This document shows positions 30,139 to 39,874 of a stretch of DNA of 62,364 nt, in pieces (the stretch's first letter is position 1; each line of letters begins with the position of its first letter). The stretch covers positions 1 through 62,364 of the forward strand of contig JANWJV010000052.1 in assembly GCA_025451785.1 (NCBI GenBank), read 5' to 3'. The notes beneath the pieces were generated by a model. It saw only the letters and a list, made by a program, of their open reading frames with translations, ran no database searches and was not told the origin of the DNA. This DNA is from Bacteroidia bacterium (GTDB taxonomy: Bacteria > Bacteroidota > Bacteroidia > JANWJV01). The translations under genes and the position numbers were made by a program.

Positions 30139-32313
30139 ATGCGAAGGAGCGTTCTCATTAGTTTCATTGGCTTTGCCTTTATTACACTGACCCCCGCGGC
30201 AGCGCAGCTGCCCGCGTATCCTGACACGGCCGACTGGAAGGTGTGGAAGCTGAACGTCAACTCCACCTTCAACGACTTCTCTCCTCTTCTCTATAAGAAA
30301 GGGATCATTTTTTGCTCTGACCGTGAGAACGATTTTGGGATCGTTCATTACGACCGCAGCACAAAAAAACAATTGCTTGATGTATATTATTCGGAGTTAA
30401 GCGACAGCTTCAAGCTTTCAACACCCGAAGGTATCTCGCGCCAGGTGAACACTCCTTTTCATGACGGCCCTGCCTGCTTTACTCCTGATGGCAACAGTAT
30501 TTATTTTACCTCCAGCGGGCGTACCAAGCAAAAGAAGAACCTGATGATCTTTTTCTGCGAGTTGAAGAACGGCGAATGGACGGAGGCGCAGCCGCTAAGC
30601 CTTAACAAACCAAGTTACTCCATTGCCCACCCGGCATTTTCACCCGACGGACAAACGCTTTATTTCGTTTCTGACATGCCCGGCGGTGTGGGGGGAACCG
30701 ACCTTTATCAGAGCCGTAAAACATCCGATGGCTGGGGGCCGCCACAGAACATGGGAGCTGAGATCAACACTTCCGGCAACGAGCGTTTTCCCTTCATGGA
30801 CAAGAACGGCATCCTCTACTTCGCTTCCGATGGATGGGAAGGTGTTGGCAAGCTTGATATCTTTTCAGCCCGAAAACGCGGCAACAACTACGAGGTGCTT
30901 AACATGGGCTATCCCTTCAATACCCCTGCCGATGATTTCGGCTACACCTGCGACTCGCTTTCCACCAAAGGCTTCTTCTCTTCTAACAGGGGCGGCAAAG
31001 ACGATAACGTGTATGGATACTACCGCATGCATCCGCGGTTCAATAATTGTGAGACGGTGAAAAAGAACAATTATTGTTTCACCTTTTACGAAGAGAACGC
31101 GATGATGGACAAGGACACCGCCGGCATGGTATACCAGTGGAACTTCGGCGACAGCACCACAGCACGCGGCATCCAAACCGACCATTGTTTCCGAAGGGCA
31201 GGCGATTATTTTGTGCAGCTCAATATCATCGACAGCCGCACAGGAATGCTTTTCTTCAATCAATCAAGTTACGACTTCAGCGTGCGCGACATACAGCAGC
31301 TTTACATCGATGTTCCCGACTCGGTGCCCAGCAATAAGCCAGTACGCTTCGATGCTTCGCATTCATCGCTTCCGGGCTTTGATGTGCTGAAATATTACTG
31401 GTTATTCCCCGGCGCCGACTATCGAACGGGTAACCTGGCACAACTTTCGTTCCCGCAGACCGGAATGGTAACGGCAAACCTGGCAGTGATCGCCAGGAAC
31501 AAAAAAACGGGAAGCATGCAGGAGTTCTGCGCCACAAAAACGATCCGTATTGTAAAGGAAGAGGAGCTGCTGGCAATGGTCAAACGTAACAGGCCTTATA
31601 CCCCCAGCCGCGACAATTACAAGGTGGATACTGTGCTGAACATTACACCTACGCACGACAGCATTACCTATAAGGTACACCTCGGTTCCTCAAGAAAAAA
31701 GATCCCTGCCGATTCAAAGTTGTTCGAAGGGCTGGCCGATGTAAAGGAGATCAAGGACGGAGAAATATACCGTTACACTTCCGGGGAGACGAAAAAGCTC
31801 TTCGGTTCTCTGCCCTTTTATCGTGCTGCCCAGGAAAAAGGGTTCAAAGAAGCTACGGTGGTTGCTTTTGAGAACGACCGCCTTATCTCGCACCAGGATG
31901 GCGGACTTAAGGGAGTGATCGAAGTGGCCGGATCACCGTATGACCCTGCCGAAGCAGGAAAAGCCCTCGACACCAGCCGCGCCAGCGCTTACACTATACT
32001 TTTCAAGGTTAACCAGTTCACACTCGGCGAAAGGACCGGTGCCCTGCTCGATTCCATCTCGGCGGAGATAAAAGAAGATAAAAAATTGAAGATCGATATA
32101 CTTGCCCATACCGATAACCGCGGCAATGCCGATTACAACCTCGACCTTTCCCGGAAGCGGGCCCTTTCGATCCGCACAGGCCTCATCAACCGTGGGGTGC
32201 CGGCCGCAAGGATCCGTGTGATCGCCCTGGGCGCCACCAAACCATTGACCGAAAACGAAACTGAAACAGGCCGGCAGTCGAACCGCCGCGCCGATATATT
32301 CATTCACCGCTGA
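30139..32313 (+). CDS. OmpA-family protein with PD40 propeller and PKD domain
   Basis: PD40 repeats ('PAFSPDGQTLYFVSDMPGGVGGTDLY'), PKD ('YQWNFGDSTTARGIQTDHCFRRAGDYFVQL'), OmpA-like C-terminus ('IDILAHTDNRGNADYNLDLSRKRALSIRTGLINRGVPAARI'). Confidence 0.92.
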   Translation: MRRSVLISFIGFAFITLTPAAAQLPAYPDTADWKVWKLNVNSTFNDFSPLLYKKGIIFCSDRENDFGIVHYDRSTKKQLLDVYYSELSDSFKLSTPEGISRQVNTPFHDGPACFTPDGNSIYFTSSGRTKQKKNLMIFFCELKNGEWTEAQPLSLNKPSYSIAHPAFSPDGQTLYFVSDMPGGVGGTDLYQSRKTSDGWGPPQNMGAEINTSGNERFPFMDKNGILYFASDGWEGVGKLDIFSARKRGNNYEVLNMGYPFNTPADDFGYTCDSLSTKGFFSSNRGGKDDNVYGYYRMHPRFNNCETVKKNNYCFTFYEENAMMDKDTAGMVYQWNFGDSTTARGIQTDHCFRRAGDYFVQLNIIDSRTGMLFFNQSSYDFSVRDIQQLYIDVPDSVPSNKPVRFDASHSSLPGFDVLKYYWLFPGADYRTGNLAQLSFPQTGMVTANLAVIARNKKTGSMQEFCATKTIRIVKEEELLAMVKRNRPYTPSRDNYKVDTVLNITPTHDSITYKVHLGSSRKKIPADSKLFEGLADVKEIKDGEIYRYTSGETKKLFGSLPFYRAAQEKGFKEATVVAFENDRLISHQDGGLKGVIEVAGSPYDPAEAGKALDTSRASAYTILFKVNQFTLGERTGALLDSISAEIKEDKKLKIDILAHTDNRGNADYNLDLSRKRALSIRTGLINRGVPAARIRVIALGATKPLTENETETGRQSNRRADIFIHR

Positions 32314-32314
32314 T

Positions 32315-33292
32315 ATGACACAACTAAAGACATTTGCCGCATTGCTACTCTGCGCCGCAGCCCCGGCAGCAAGTTTTGCGCAACCCATCCCTTCACAGGA
32401 TGAGAACATCCCTTACCTTGTGACATTCGGCAAGAACGCCGACAAGAAATGGGGCGACGACGATTTTGTTCAGGTATTCTTCTTTGCCGTTCCCGACTCA
32501 AGAAAAGATCCGGTGTACATCCGCGTTTATGACCCTGACGTAGGCGGCAAAGTGGATGAAGACCGCAGCGGCTTTAATACCAAGACCAAGTTTACGATCT
32601 ATGGCGGCAAGGGCTGCCACTCCGATCCCGACGCGCGGAAGACAAGCCCCGAAGGTAATTTCAAGAGCGGTGTAATGCTGGCCACCAAAACCTATGGTGC
32701 AGATGCCAAAGTGGACGGACAATGGATCACCTTCGGACCCTTTAACCCGGTGGAAGGTGAACTGCAGCCCGAGTTCGGCGGCTATGTGTTCAAGATGGTG
32801 GTGGAAGGCCAGGAGGGCGACGACGGGAACCTTTACAAAGTATTCCTCTCCGGAAAATCGGAACAGAACATCAACATTGAAGGTGGCAACGGATTCACCT
32901 ACGAATATTCTTTCCGGACCAACGAAAATGCAGGAACGCTTTGCCATCTTTACCCGTTTGTGGGAAAGAACGTGATATCGGTAAAGGTGAATACCTTCGA
33001 CTACGACAAGGAAGGCATGATACGCATCATCTCTGTTTCGAAGAACGGTGAGCTCGCTGAAGTGTCGGACGATGGTAACTGGTCGGTAAGCACCCACAAG
33101 GTAACGGAGGCGGAGATCAATACTTCCCTCGACGTGCAAATGGTGAAGAAGAACGCTGTGAAGAACAACAACATTGTTATGTACATCACCAACCAATATG
33201 GTGTAGCCATGCCATTCTTTACGGTGCCTATAGGAGGCGCGCCTAAGTTCAAGAGCAGCATCAAGGTGAAACCAATGAACAAGACCGACTGA
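32315..33292 (+). CDS. Exported protein of unknown function
   Basis: 325 aa, signal peptide (MTQLKTFAALLLCAAAPAASFAQ); no recognised family; stop overlaps next start. Confidence 0.8.
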   Translation: MTQLKTFAALLLCAAAPAASFAQPIPSQDENIPYLVTFGKNADKKWGDDDFVQVFFFAVPDSRKDPVYIRVYDPDVGGKVDEDRSGFNTKTKFTIYGGKGCHSDPDARKTSPEGNFKSGVMLATKTYGADAKVDGQWITFGPFNPVEGELQPEFGGYVFKMVVEGQEGDDGNLYKVFLSGKSEQNINIEGGNGFTYEYSFRTNENAGTLCHLYPFVGKNVISVKVNTFDYDKEGMIRIISVSKNGELAEVSDDGNWSVSTHKVTEAEINTSLDVQMVKKNAVKNNNIVMYITNQYGVAMPFFTVPIGGAPKFKSSIKVKPMNKTD

Positions 33293-36200
33293 TGAAGGGA
33301 AGGATCCTCCTGTTGCTCCTGTGCTGTTTCTCAGGGCTCAGCGCCCAAACGTACAACTTCAGGAATTTCAATGAAGATAACGGGCTTCCGCAGGGATATA
33401 TCTATCATATCTCGCAGGACAAGAACGGTTTTCTTTACACCTCTACCGGTGAAGGGCTTGCCATTTATGGCGGAAAGAACTTCAGGACCCGCGGAAAGGA
33501 CCAGGGCCTTGCCGAGAATTTCATCACCACCCATTATGTGGACTCGAAAGGCAACGTTTGGGCAGGGCATTACCAGGAAGGATTGTCCTTTTGTGCTGCC
33601 GGCGCACAATCCTTTGTTCCTGTAGAGAGCAAATCGATGAAGAATGTGCGGGTGAACTGCATTGCCGAAGGCCTCAATGGTACTATTTGGGTGGGCACCT
33701 TCGGCAAAGGTGTTTTCATCACCAAACCCGGCTCAGAAGTAAAAGAAGTTCCCGAAATAAAGACCGACAATGCCAACGCCATCCATATTGACCAGGATGG
33801 CAGCGTACTGGTGGCTACCAACGAAGGTGTTTTCATTTACCGCAAAGGCGACAACAGGTCAGCGTACGCGCTGGTACAGGAGCTCGACTCGCTGAGCGGA
33901 ATGAAGACCGTTGATATACGCGCCAGCGCCGACAATTCGCTGATATGGCTGGCTACCTGCGGCAAAGGCATTGTTTCGATCAAACGTTCGGGCTCAGGAT
34001 ATTATGTGAACTCGGTGATACGCGAACAGCTAAGCATGAACGATTATGAGTTCAGGGCATTGTCCATGGACAAAAAGAACAACTTGTGGGTGGCTACTTT
34101 CGGAGAAGGGATCCGTAAGGTAGCGCTGGCTGATAATGAGGGATACAGCTATACTGTTTATCCTTACACCCAGAAGAACGGCCTCGTAAACGATTATATC
34201 CAAAGTATTTTTTGTGACCTGGAAAGCAATGTATGGATCGGCACTTACGGCAGTGGCCTGGTGCAGCTGGTGGACGAAAAGTTCACTTTTCTCAATCTTA
34301 CCAGGGGAAGTGCTACGGTATATTCGGTAGTCACCGACAAACAAGGAAGGATATGGATAGGTACTGCTACAGGATTGCGCATGCTTGCCGAAGGCGGGCC
34401 GGAGAGCGGAGAGACCGACTATAGCGCCGCCGCTGGATTTGTGAACGATAAAGTGAATACACTCTACCTCGACCAGAAAGGGCTGCTATGGATCGGCACC
34501 GCAAGCAACGGACTTTTTACGCTTGACCTGGTTACCAAGAAGTTCACGGCGCTCAGCAATCGTTATTCCTTACTGAAGAAACACATTAATCACATCACTG
34601 GCAACAACCGCCAGTTGTTCATCAGTACCACCGAAGGGCTTTACATCTACGATATCGGCGAGGACAAGTTCAGCGAGCTGGGCACCCGGGATGGCCTGCT
34701 TCACAATAATATTTATCACGTGTATGCCGACCGGTCGGGAAAACTATGGATGGCATCGCACGGTTCAACATTCTATAGTTACTTCAATGGGAAGGTGACC
34801 TCCTATAAGGACATTCCCGAGTTGAAGTCATTCAACATAAACAGCGTTACCGAGGACCGTTCAGGCCGAATATGGTTTGTTACCGAAGGCGACGGCGTGT
34901 TCCGTTACGATGGTAGCATTTTTGAGAATTTTTCAGTGGCCAATGGCCTTGGCTCCAACTATTGTTATTCCATTTTATGCGACAAGGACAATACCATTTG
35001 GGTAGGCCACAAGAACGGGATCAGCCGTAAGACGGAGGCTTCGCAGCGTTTCAGCTTTTCGGGCAAGAACCAGGGCATCCTCTCGCCGGAACTTTCACTC
35101 AATGCCAACTGCATGGACCCCGCAGGAAATATATGGTTCGGAACATCGGAAGGCTTGATACGCTATGACAAAAGCAAGGACCGCATCAACTCGGTGGAAC
35201 CTTCAACCCTGATCACTGGCATTACCATGAACGGCGCTTCGAGCAGGCTAACTGGCGACACGCTTCTCCCCTATCGTACCTATTCAGTGCGTTTTGATTT
35301 TATTGGTGTGTGTCTTACGGAGCCGGCTGGTGTTCGCTATCGTTATATCCTTGAAGGTTTCGAGACCGACTGGAATGAATCGGACGCTACCACAAACAGC
35401 GTAAGCTATCCGAAGCTCGAGGATGGCCGTTACACTTTTAAAGTGCTGGCACGCAATAACGATGGCGTATGGAACACACAGGCGGCCACCTATTCGTTCA
35501 CCATCAGCAGGCCCATCTGGAAGAAATGGTGGTTCTTTTTGCTTGCCTTTGTGGGTACCGGTATGGTGGTGGTGTTCATTATCCGCTGGAGGACACAAAG
35601 CCTGGTGCGCCTCAGCATGCGCCTCGAGAAAATGGTGGATGAGAAGACGCTGCTTTTGAAAAAGGAAAAAGAGAACGTGGAGAAGATCAACACGGTAGTA
35701 GAAGAACAGAACCGCGACATTACCGACAGTATCAACTACGCGAAGAGGATCCAGGAGGCGATGCTTCCAACGCGAAATGATATTGTGGAGAAGATCAACG
35801 CCTTTATCCTTTACGAGCCCCGCGATATTGTAAGCGGCGACTTTTACTGGTATTCTGAGAGGAACAATTCGCTGATCATCGCTGCGGTTGATTGTACAGG
35901 CCACGGTGTGCCAGGCGCATTCATGTCGCTGATCGGTTCTACGCTTTTGAGCAAGATCGTGAACGACTATGAGCTCACCAGCCCCAGCGAGATCCTCACT
36001 TTCCTGAACAGGAACGTAACGGAGTCGCTGCACCAGAACACCGGCCATTATTCTACCAAGGATGGCATGGAGATGGCGCTGTGCTGCTTCCAGCTGAAAA
36101 AGAAAAAGATGTTATTTGCCGGTGCCGGCAGGCCTATGTGCCTCGTGCGCAAGGGCGAGCTGCTGGAGTACGGCGGCTCCGTATACTCCGTTGGCGGCGC

Positions 36201-36468
36201 GCAGGAGATCGACATGGTGAAATACGAAGAGAAAGAAATAGAGCTCCAGAAAGGAGATATGATCTACCTCTTTACCGACGGATATCCTGATCAGTTTGGA
36301 GGAGAAAAGAACAGGAAGTTTTCCAGCAAAAGACTGAAAGAGCTCTTTGTGAAGATCGCTCCCCTTGAAACGCCCGAACAGGAGAAAGAGCTCAAGAGGG
36401 CTTTCACTGATTGGAAGGGCGACACCATGCAGATAGACGACATCCTGGTAATGGGAATAAAAATTTAA
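33292..36468 (+). CDS. Sensor: periplasmic two-component-regulator-type propeller + Y_Y_Y domain + TM + coiled coil + SpoIIE/PP2C phosphatase
   Basis: Propeller motifs 'VWIGTYGSGL','IWIGTATGLRML','IWFGTSEGLIRYD'; TM 'WWFFLLAFVGTGMVVVFIIRW'; SpoIIE 'EPRDIVSGDFYW','AAVDCTGHGVPGAFMSLIG','DMIYLFTDGYPDQFGG','QIDDILVMGIKI'. Confidence 0.93.
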   Translation: MKGRILLLLLCCFSGLSAQTYNFRNFNEDNGLPQGYIYHISQDKNGFLYTSTGEGLAIYGGKNFRTRGKDQGLAENFITTHYVDSKGNVWAGHYQEGLSFCAAGAQSFVPVESKSMKNVRVNCIAEGLNGTIWVGTFGKGVFITKPGSEVKEVPEIKTDNANAIHIDQDGSVLVATNEGVFIYRKGDNRSAYALVQELDSLSGMKTVDIRASADNSLIWLATCGKGIVSIKRSGSGYYVNSVIREQLSMNDYEFRALSMDKKNNLWVATFGEGIRKVALADNEGYSYTVYPYTQKNGLVNDYIQSIFCDLESNVWIGTYGSGLVQLVDEKFTFLNLTRGSATVYSVVTDKQGRIWIGTATGLRMLAEGGPESGETDYSAAAGFVNDKVNTLYLDQKGLLWIGTASNGLFTLDLVTKKFTALSNRYSLLKKHINHITGNNRQLFISTTEGLYIYDIGEDKFSELGTRDGLLHNNIYHVYADRSGKLWMASHGSTFYSYFNGKVTSYKDIPELKSFNINSVTEDRSGRIWFVTEGDGVFRYDGSIFENFSVANGLGSNYCYSILCDKDNTIWVGHKNGISRKTEASQRFSFSGKNQGILSPELSLNANCMDPAGNIWFGTSEGLIRYDKSKDRINSVEPSTLITGITMNGASSRLTGDTLLPYRTYSVRFDFIGVCLTEPAGVRYRYILEGFETDWNESDATTNSVSYPKLEDGRYTFKVLARNNDGVWNTQAATYSFTISRPIWKKWWFFLLAFVGTGMVVVFIIRWRTQSLVRLSMRLEKMVDEKTLLLKKEKENVEKINTVVEEQNRDITDSINYAKRIQEAMLPTRNDIVEKINAFILYEPRDIVSGDFYWYSERNNSLIIAAVDCTGHGVPGAFMSLIGSTLLSKIVNDYELTSPSEILTFLNRNVTESLHQNTGHYSTKDGMEMALCCFQLKKKKMLFAGAGRPMCLVRKGELLEYGGSVYSVGGAQEIDMVKYEEKEIELQKGDMIYLFTDGYPDQFGGEKNRKFSSKRLKELFVKIAPLETPEQEKELKRAFTDWKGDTMQIDDILVMGIKI

Positions 36469-36491
36469 TTATCTTTAATCATCAAACGATC

Positions 36492-36872
36492 ATGAACAAA
36501 CTAATACTCGAAGAAACCTCGCAAAGCCCTCACGTTACCCTCGACGCGGAGAGCGGCGTTTTTAAGATCGACGGCAATTCATTTCCGAACAACTCCTTCC
36601 GTTTTTATCTGCCAGTGCTTGAATGGCTCGACGAATACGCCAAGCAGCCGAACAAGGAGACCCATTTCGTTTTCCAGATCTCTTACCAGAACTCTTCTTC
36701 ACTGAAGATGTTCAACGAGATCCTCAAAAAGCTTGACGCCTTGCATAAGGCGGGCAACAAGGTGAGCGTTGACTGGATGTACCAGGAGAACGACGATGAC
36801 CTTTTCCAGAAAGGAAAGGAGATCAAGGAGCTCTTCAGCATGCCCTTTGAGTGCAAGTCGTATGCCGACTGA
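36492..36872 (+). CDS. siaC-like: SiaC/DUF1987 family regulatory phosphoprotein
   Basis: 126 aa 'SPHVTLDAESGVFKIDGNSFPNNSFRFYLPVLEWLDEYAKQPNKETHFVFQISYQNSSSLKMFNEILKKLD' matches the family pattern as remembered. Confidence 0.85.
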   Translation: MNKLILEETSQSPHVTLDAESGVFKIDGNSFPNNSFRFYLPVLEWLDEYAKQPNKETHFVFQISYQNSSSLKMFNEILKKLDALHKAGNKVSVDWMYQENDDDLFQKGKEIKELFSMPFECKSYAD

Positions 36873-36884
36873 ACGAATCTCCAT

Positions 36885-36925
36885 GTAAAAGAAAAGGGGC
36901 GGAAATTCCGCCCCTTTTCTTTTAC
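36885..36925. terminator. Bidirectional terminator: 20-bp perfect stem around one central base
   Basis: GTAAAAGAAAAGGGGCGGAA-A-TTCCGCCCCTTTTCTTTTAC between convergent genes. Confidence 0.9.
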
Positions 36926-36937
36926 AAATCTTCTTAA

Positions 36938-37966
36938 TTAAATGGTCCAGGTGTTCTTACCGCGAAGCAGTGCGTCGAGGTCGGCGCCTTTGGCCATTGC
37001 CTCGTTCACCTGCGCGCTCAGCGCGTCTTCGTAAGTGAAACGGTCTTCGGTATAGAAAATACCGAAAGGCCTGGGCAGATGCCCTGGTTTATCAGCCTTA
37101 TCGAAGAAACGAACGAGGATACTTGCCTTTACAGCGTCTGTTTCGTCGTGGATCCAAAGGTCGTTGGCAGAAGCGCCATTGGCCAGGTCAACGATCACGG
37201 GTTTGAAGCCATCGAGCTTAATGCCCTTGTCGGCATTCTCACCGAAGATGAGGGGCTTGCCCTGCTCTACGAAAAGTGTTTCCATTTTTTTGGACGACTT
37301 TTCGGTGAACACTTCAAATGCTCCGTCGTTAAATACGTTACAGTTCTGGTAGATCTCCACCAGTGCGGTACCGCGGTGCTTGTTGGCACGCATCAGTATC
37401 TCACGAAGGTGTTTGGGATCACGGTCCATCGAACGGGCGATGAAAGTACCATCAGCACCCAGCGCCAACGCAAGGGGGTTAAAAGGATGGTCAACAGAAC
37501 CCATGGGCGTTGACTTGGTCACTTTTCCGAGAGGAGAAGCGGGAGAGTATTGTCCTTTGGTCAATCCGTAGATCTCGTTGTTGAACAGCAGTACTTTAAT
37601 GTCGAAGTTCCTGCGGAGCAAGTGGATAAAGTGGTTGCCGCCGATGGAAAGACAGTCGCCATCGCCGGTCACCATCCAAACACTGAGCTCGGGACGCACC
37701 GCTTTGAGCCCGCTTGAAATAGCGGCAGCCCTGCCATGGATGCCGTGAAGGCCGAAGGTCTCCATGTAGTAAGGGAAGCGGGAAGAGCAGCCGATACCGG
37801 AAATAAAAACGATATCCTCTCTCTTTATGCCGATCTCCGGCATAACGCTTTGCACCTGTTTCAAAATGGAATAATCGCCGCATCCGGGGCACCAGCGTAC
37901 GTCCTGGTCAGTAACGAATTCCTTCGCTGTCAGTTTCGCTTCCGGGTTAGTTGTTTCTGCGCTCAT
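36938..37966 (-). CDS. korB: 2-oxoacid:ferredoxin oxidoreductase subunit beta
   Basis: '[15 protein letters not shown]', TPP motif '[20 protein letters not shown]', '[14 protein letters not shown]'. Confidence 0.93.
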   Translation of the reverse strand: MSAETTNPEAKLTAKEFVTDQDVRWCPGCGDYSILKQVQSVMPEIGIKREDIVFISGIGCSSRFPYYMETFGLHGIHGRAAAISSGLKAVRPELSVWMVTGDGDCLSIGGNHFIHLLRRNFDIKVLLFNNEIYGLTKGQYSPASPLGKVTKSTPMGSVDHPFNPLALALGADGTFIARSMDRDPKHLREILMRANKHRGTALVEIYQNCNVFNDGAFEVFTEKSSKKMETLFVEQGKPLIFGENADKGIKLDGFKPVIVDLANGASANDLWIHDETDAVKASILVRFFDKADKPGHLPRPFGIFYTEDRFTYEDALSAQVNEAMAKGADLDALLRGKNTWTI

Positions 37967-37984
37967 GGTCTTTCTTTATGAGGA

Positions 37985-39850
37985 TTATTTTGCTAATTCT
38001 TTGATCTTGCTGATGATCTCTTCAGCGGTAAAAGGCATGCCCTGCACTTTGTTCAGTCGGATAGCATCGATCATAAAACGGTCGCGCACCACTGTGGCGA
38101 ACTGTCCCATGTTCATTTCGGGGATCAGCACTTTATCGAAGTTCTTAAGGATCGCTCCCAGGTTCTTCGGCAGCGGGTTCATGTATTTTACATGCGCCTG
38201 CGACACGTCGATGCCGGCCGCGAGAGAATCACGAACGGCAGTCTTGATAGAACCGTAAGTAGAGCCCCATCCAAGCACCAGCAGTTTGCCTTTCTCTTTG
38301 CCCTGTTCCACTTTCACTTCAGGAATATAGTTAGCGATGCGGTCCACTTTCTCCTGACGCAGCTTCACCATGAACTCGTGGTTCTCGGGATCGTAGGAAA
38401 TGTTACCGGTCTCGTTCTGTTTTTCGATGCCGCCGATGCGGTGCTCCAGGCCTTTGGTGCCGGGGATCGCCCAGGGGCGGGAGAGCTTCTCGTCGCGCTT
38501 GTAAGGCAGGAACTTTTCAGCACCTGCTTTCGCGAACTCCACCTTGATGGGTTTCAGGTCAGCAGCGTTCGGGAACCTCCAGGGTTCTGATCCGTTTGCG
38601 ATATAACCATCGGTAAGTAAGAACACGGGGATCATGTGCTCCACCGCGATCCTGCAGGCTTCATATGCCATTGTAAAACAATCGGAAGGAGAATTAGCCG
38701 CCACCACTACAGCGGGACATTCACCGTTCCTTCCATAAAGAGCCTGGAACAGGTCGGCCTGTTCGGTCTTGGTAGGAAGACCGGTAGAAGGGCCGCCCCT
38801 TTGTACGTTAATGATCACCAGCGGAAGCTCCAGCATTACTGCAAGGCCGATGGCTTCGCCTTTGAGCGCGATGCCGGGACCCGATGAAGCCGTAATGCCC
38901 AGCGCGCCGCCAAAGGAAGCGCCAATGGCCGAGGTAATACCCGCGATCTCATCTTCCGCCTGGAAGGTCTTCACACCGAAGTTCTTGTACTTCGAAAGCT
39001 CGTGAAGGATATCAGACGCGGGAGTGATGGGATAGGTGCCGTAGAAAATTTTCAGGCCTGATTTATTCGCCGCAGCAATAAGGCCCAGCGCTGCCGCCTG
39101 GTTGCCCATGATATTGCGGTAAGTGCCTTTTTCCATCGGCGCCGACTTCACATTATAACGGGTCATAGGTGTTTCGGTAGTATCACCGAAAGAATAACCA
39201 GCCTTCAGGACTTTGGTATTCGCATCGATCAGTTCAGGTTTTTTCTTGAACTGTTCTTTCAGGAATTCAATGGTAAAGTTCAGGTCGCGGTTGTACATCC
39301 AGTAGATGAACCCAAGCACGAACATGTTCTTGGAACGGTCAATGTCCTTGGTGCCCATGCCCGAGTCAGCAAGACAAAGGCGGGTCAGTTTGGTAACATC
39401 CATGGTGATCACCCTGTAACCTTCCAACGAGCCGTCGGTAAGGGGATTAACACCTTTGGGATATTTCGCGAGGTCTAAGTTCTTGGGATCGAAACCATCG
39501 GAGTTAGCGATGATGGTTCCTGCTTTCTTAAGCGACTTCAGGTTCGCCTTAAGCGCGGCGGCGTTCATCACTACCAGCACGTCGCACACGTCGCCGGCTG
39601 TATATACATTCACACTTCCAAAGTGCAGCTGGAAGCCCGATACACCTGCCAGGGTTCCCTGGGGGGCACGGATCTCCGCCGGAAAGTTCGGGAAGGTACT
39701 GATGTCGTTCCCCAGCAGCGCTGCTGTATTGGTAAATTGCGAGCCGGTAAGCTGGATACCGTCGCCGGAGTCACCGGCAAACAGGATCACAACACTCTGC
39801 GCATCCTTTACCTCCGCGTTCTTCGCAGATTTCTTTTCAATTGTTTCCAT
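37985..39850 (-). CDS. korA: 2-oxoacid:ferredoxin oxidoreductase subunit alpha (gamma-alpha fused)
   Basis: N-terminal gamma domain 'FAGDSGDGIQLTGSQFTNTAALLG', alpha 'YGTYPITPASDILHELSKYK', 'QRGGPSTGLPTKTEQADL'. Confidence 0.93.
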   Translation of the reverse strand: METIEKKSAKNAEVKDAQSVVILFAGDSGDGIQLTGSQFTNTAALLGNDISTFPNFPAEIRAPQGTLAGVSGFQLHFGSVNVYTAGDVCDVLVVMNAAALKANLKSLKKAGTIIANSDGFDPKNLDLAKYPKGVNPLTDGSLEGYRVITMDVTKLTRLCLADSGMGTKDIDRSKNMFVLGFIYWMYNRDLNFTIEFLKEQFKKKPELIDANTKVLKAGYSFGDTTETPMTRYNVKSAPMEKGTYRNIMGNQAAALGLIAAANKSGLKIFYGTYPITPASDILHELSKYKNFGVKTFQAEDEIAGITSAIGASFGGALGITASSGPGIALKGEAIGLAVMLELPLVIINVQRGGPSTGLPTKTEQADLFQALYGRNGECPAVVVAANSPSDCFTMAYEACRIAVEHMIPVFLLTDGYIANGSEPWRFPNAADLKPIKVEFAKAGAEKFLPYKRDEKLSRPWAIPGTKGLEHRIGGIEKQNETGNISYDPENHEFMVKLRQEKVDRIANYIPEVKVEQGKEKGKLLVLGWGSTYGSIKTAVRDSLAAGIDVSQAHVKYMNPLPKNLGAILKNFDKVLIPEMNMGQFATVVRDRFMIDAIRLNKVQGMPFTAEEIISKIKELAK

Positions 39851-39874
39851 CTGTGTTTTGTTTTATCCCTAAAA

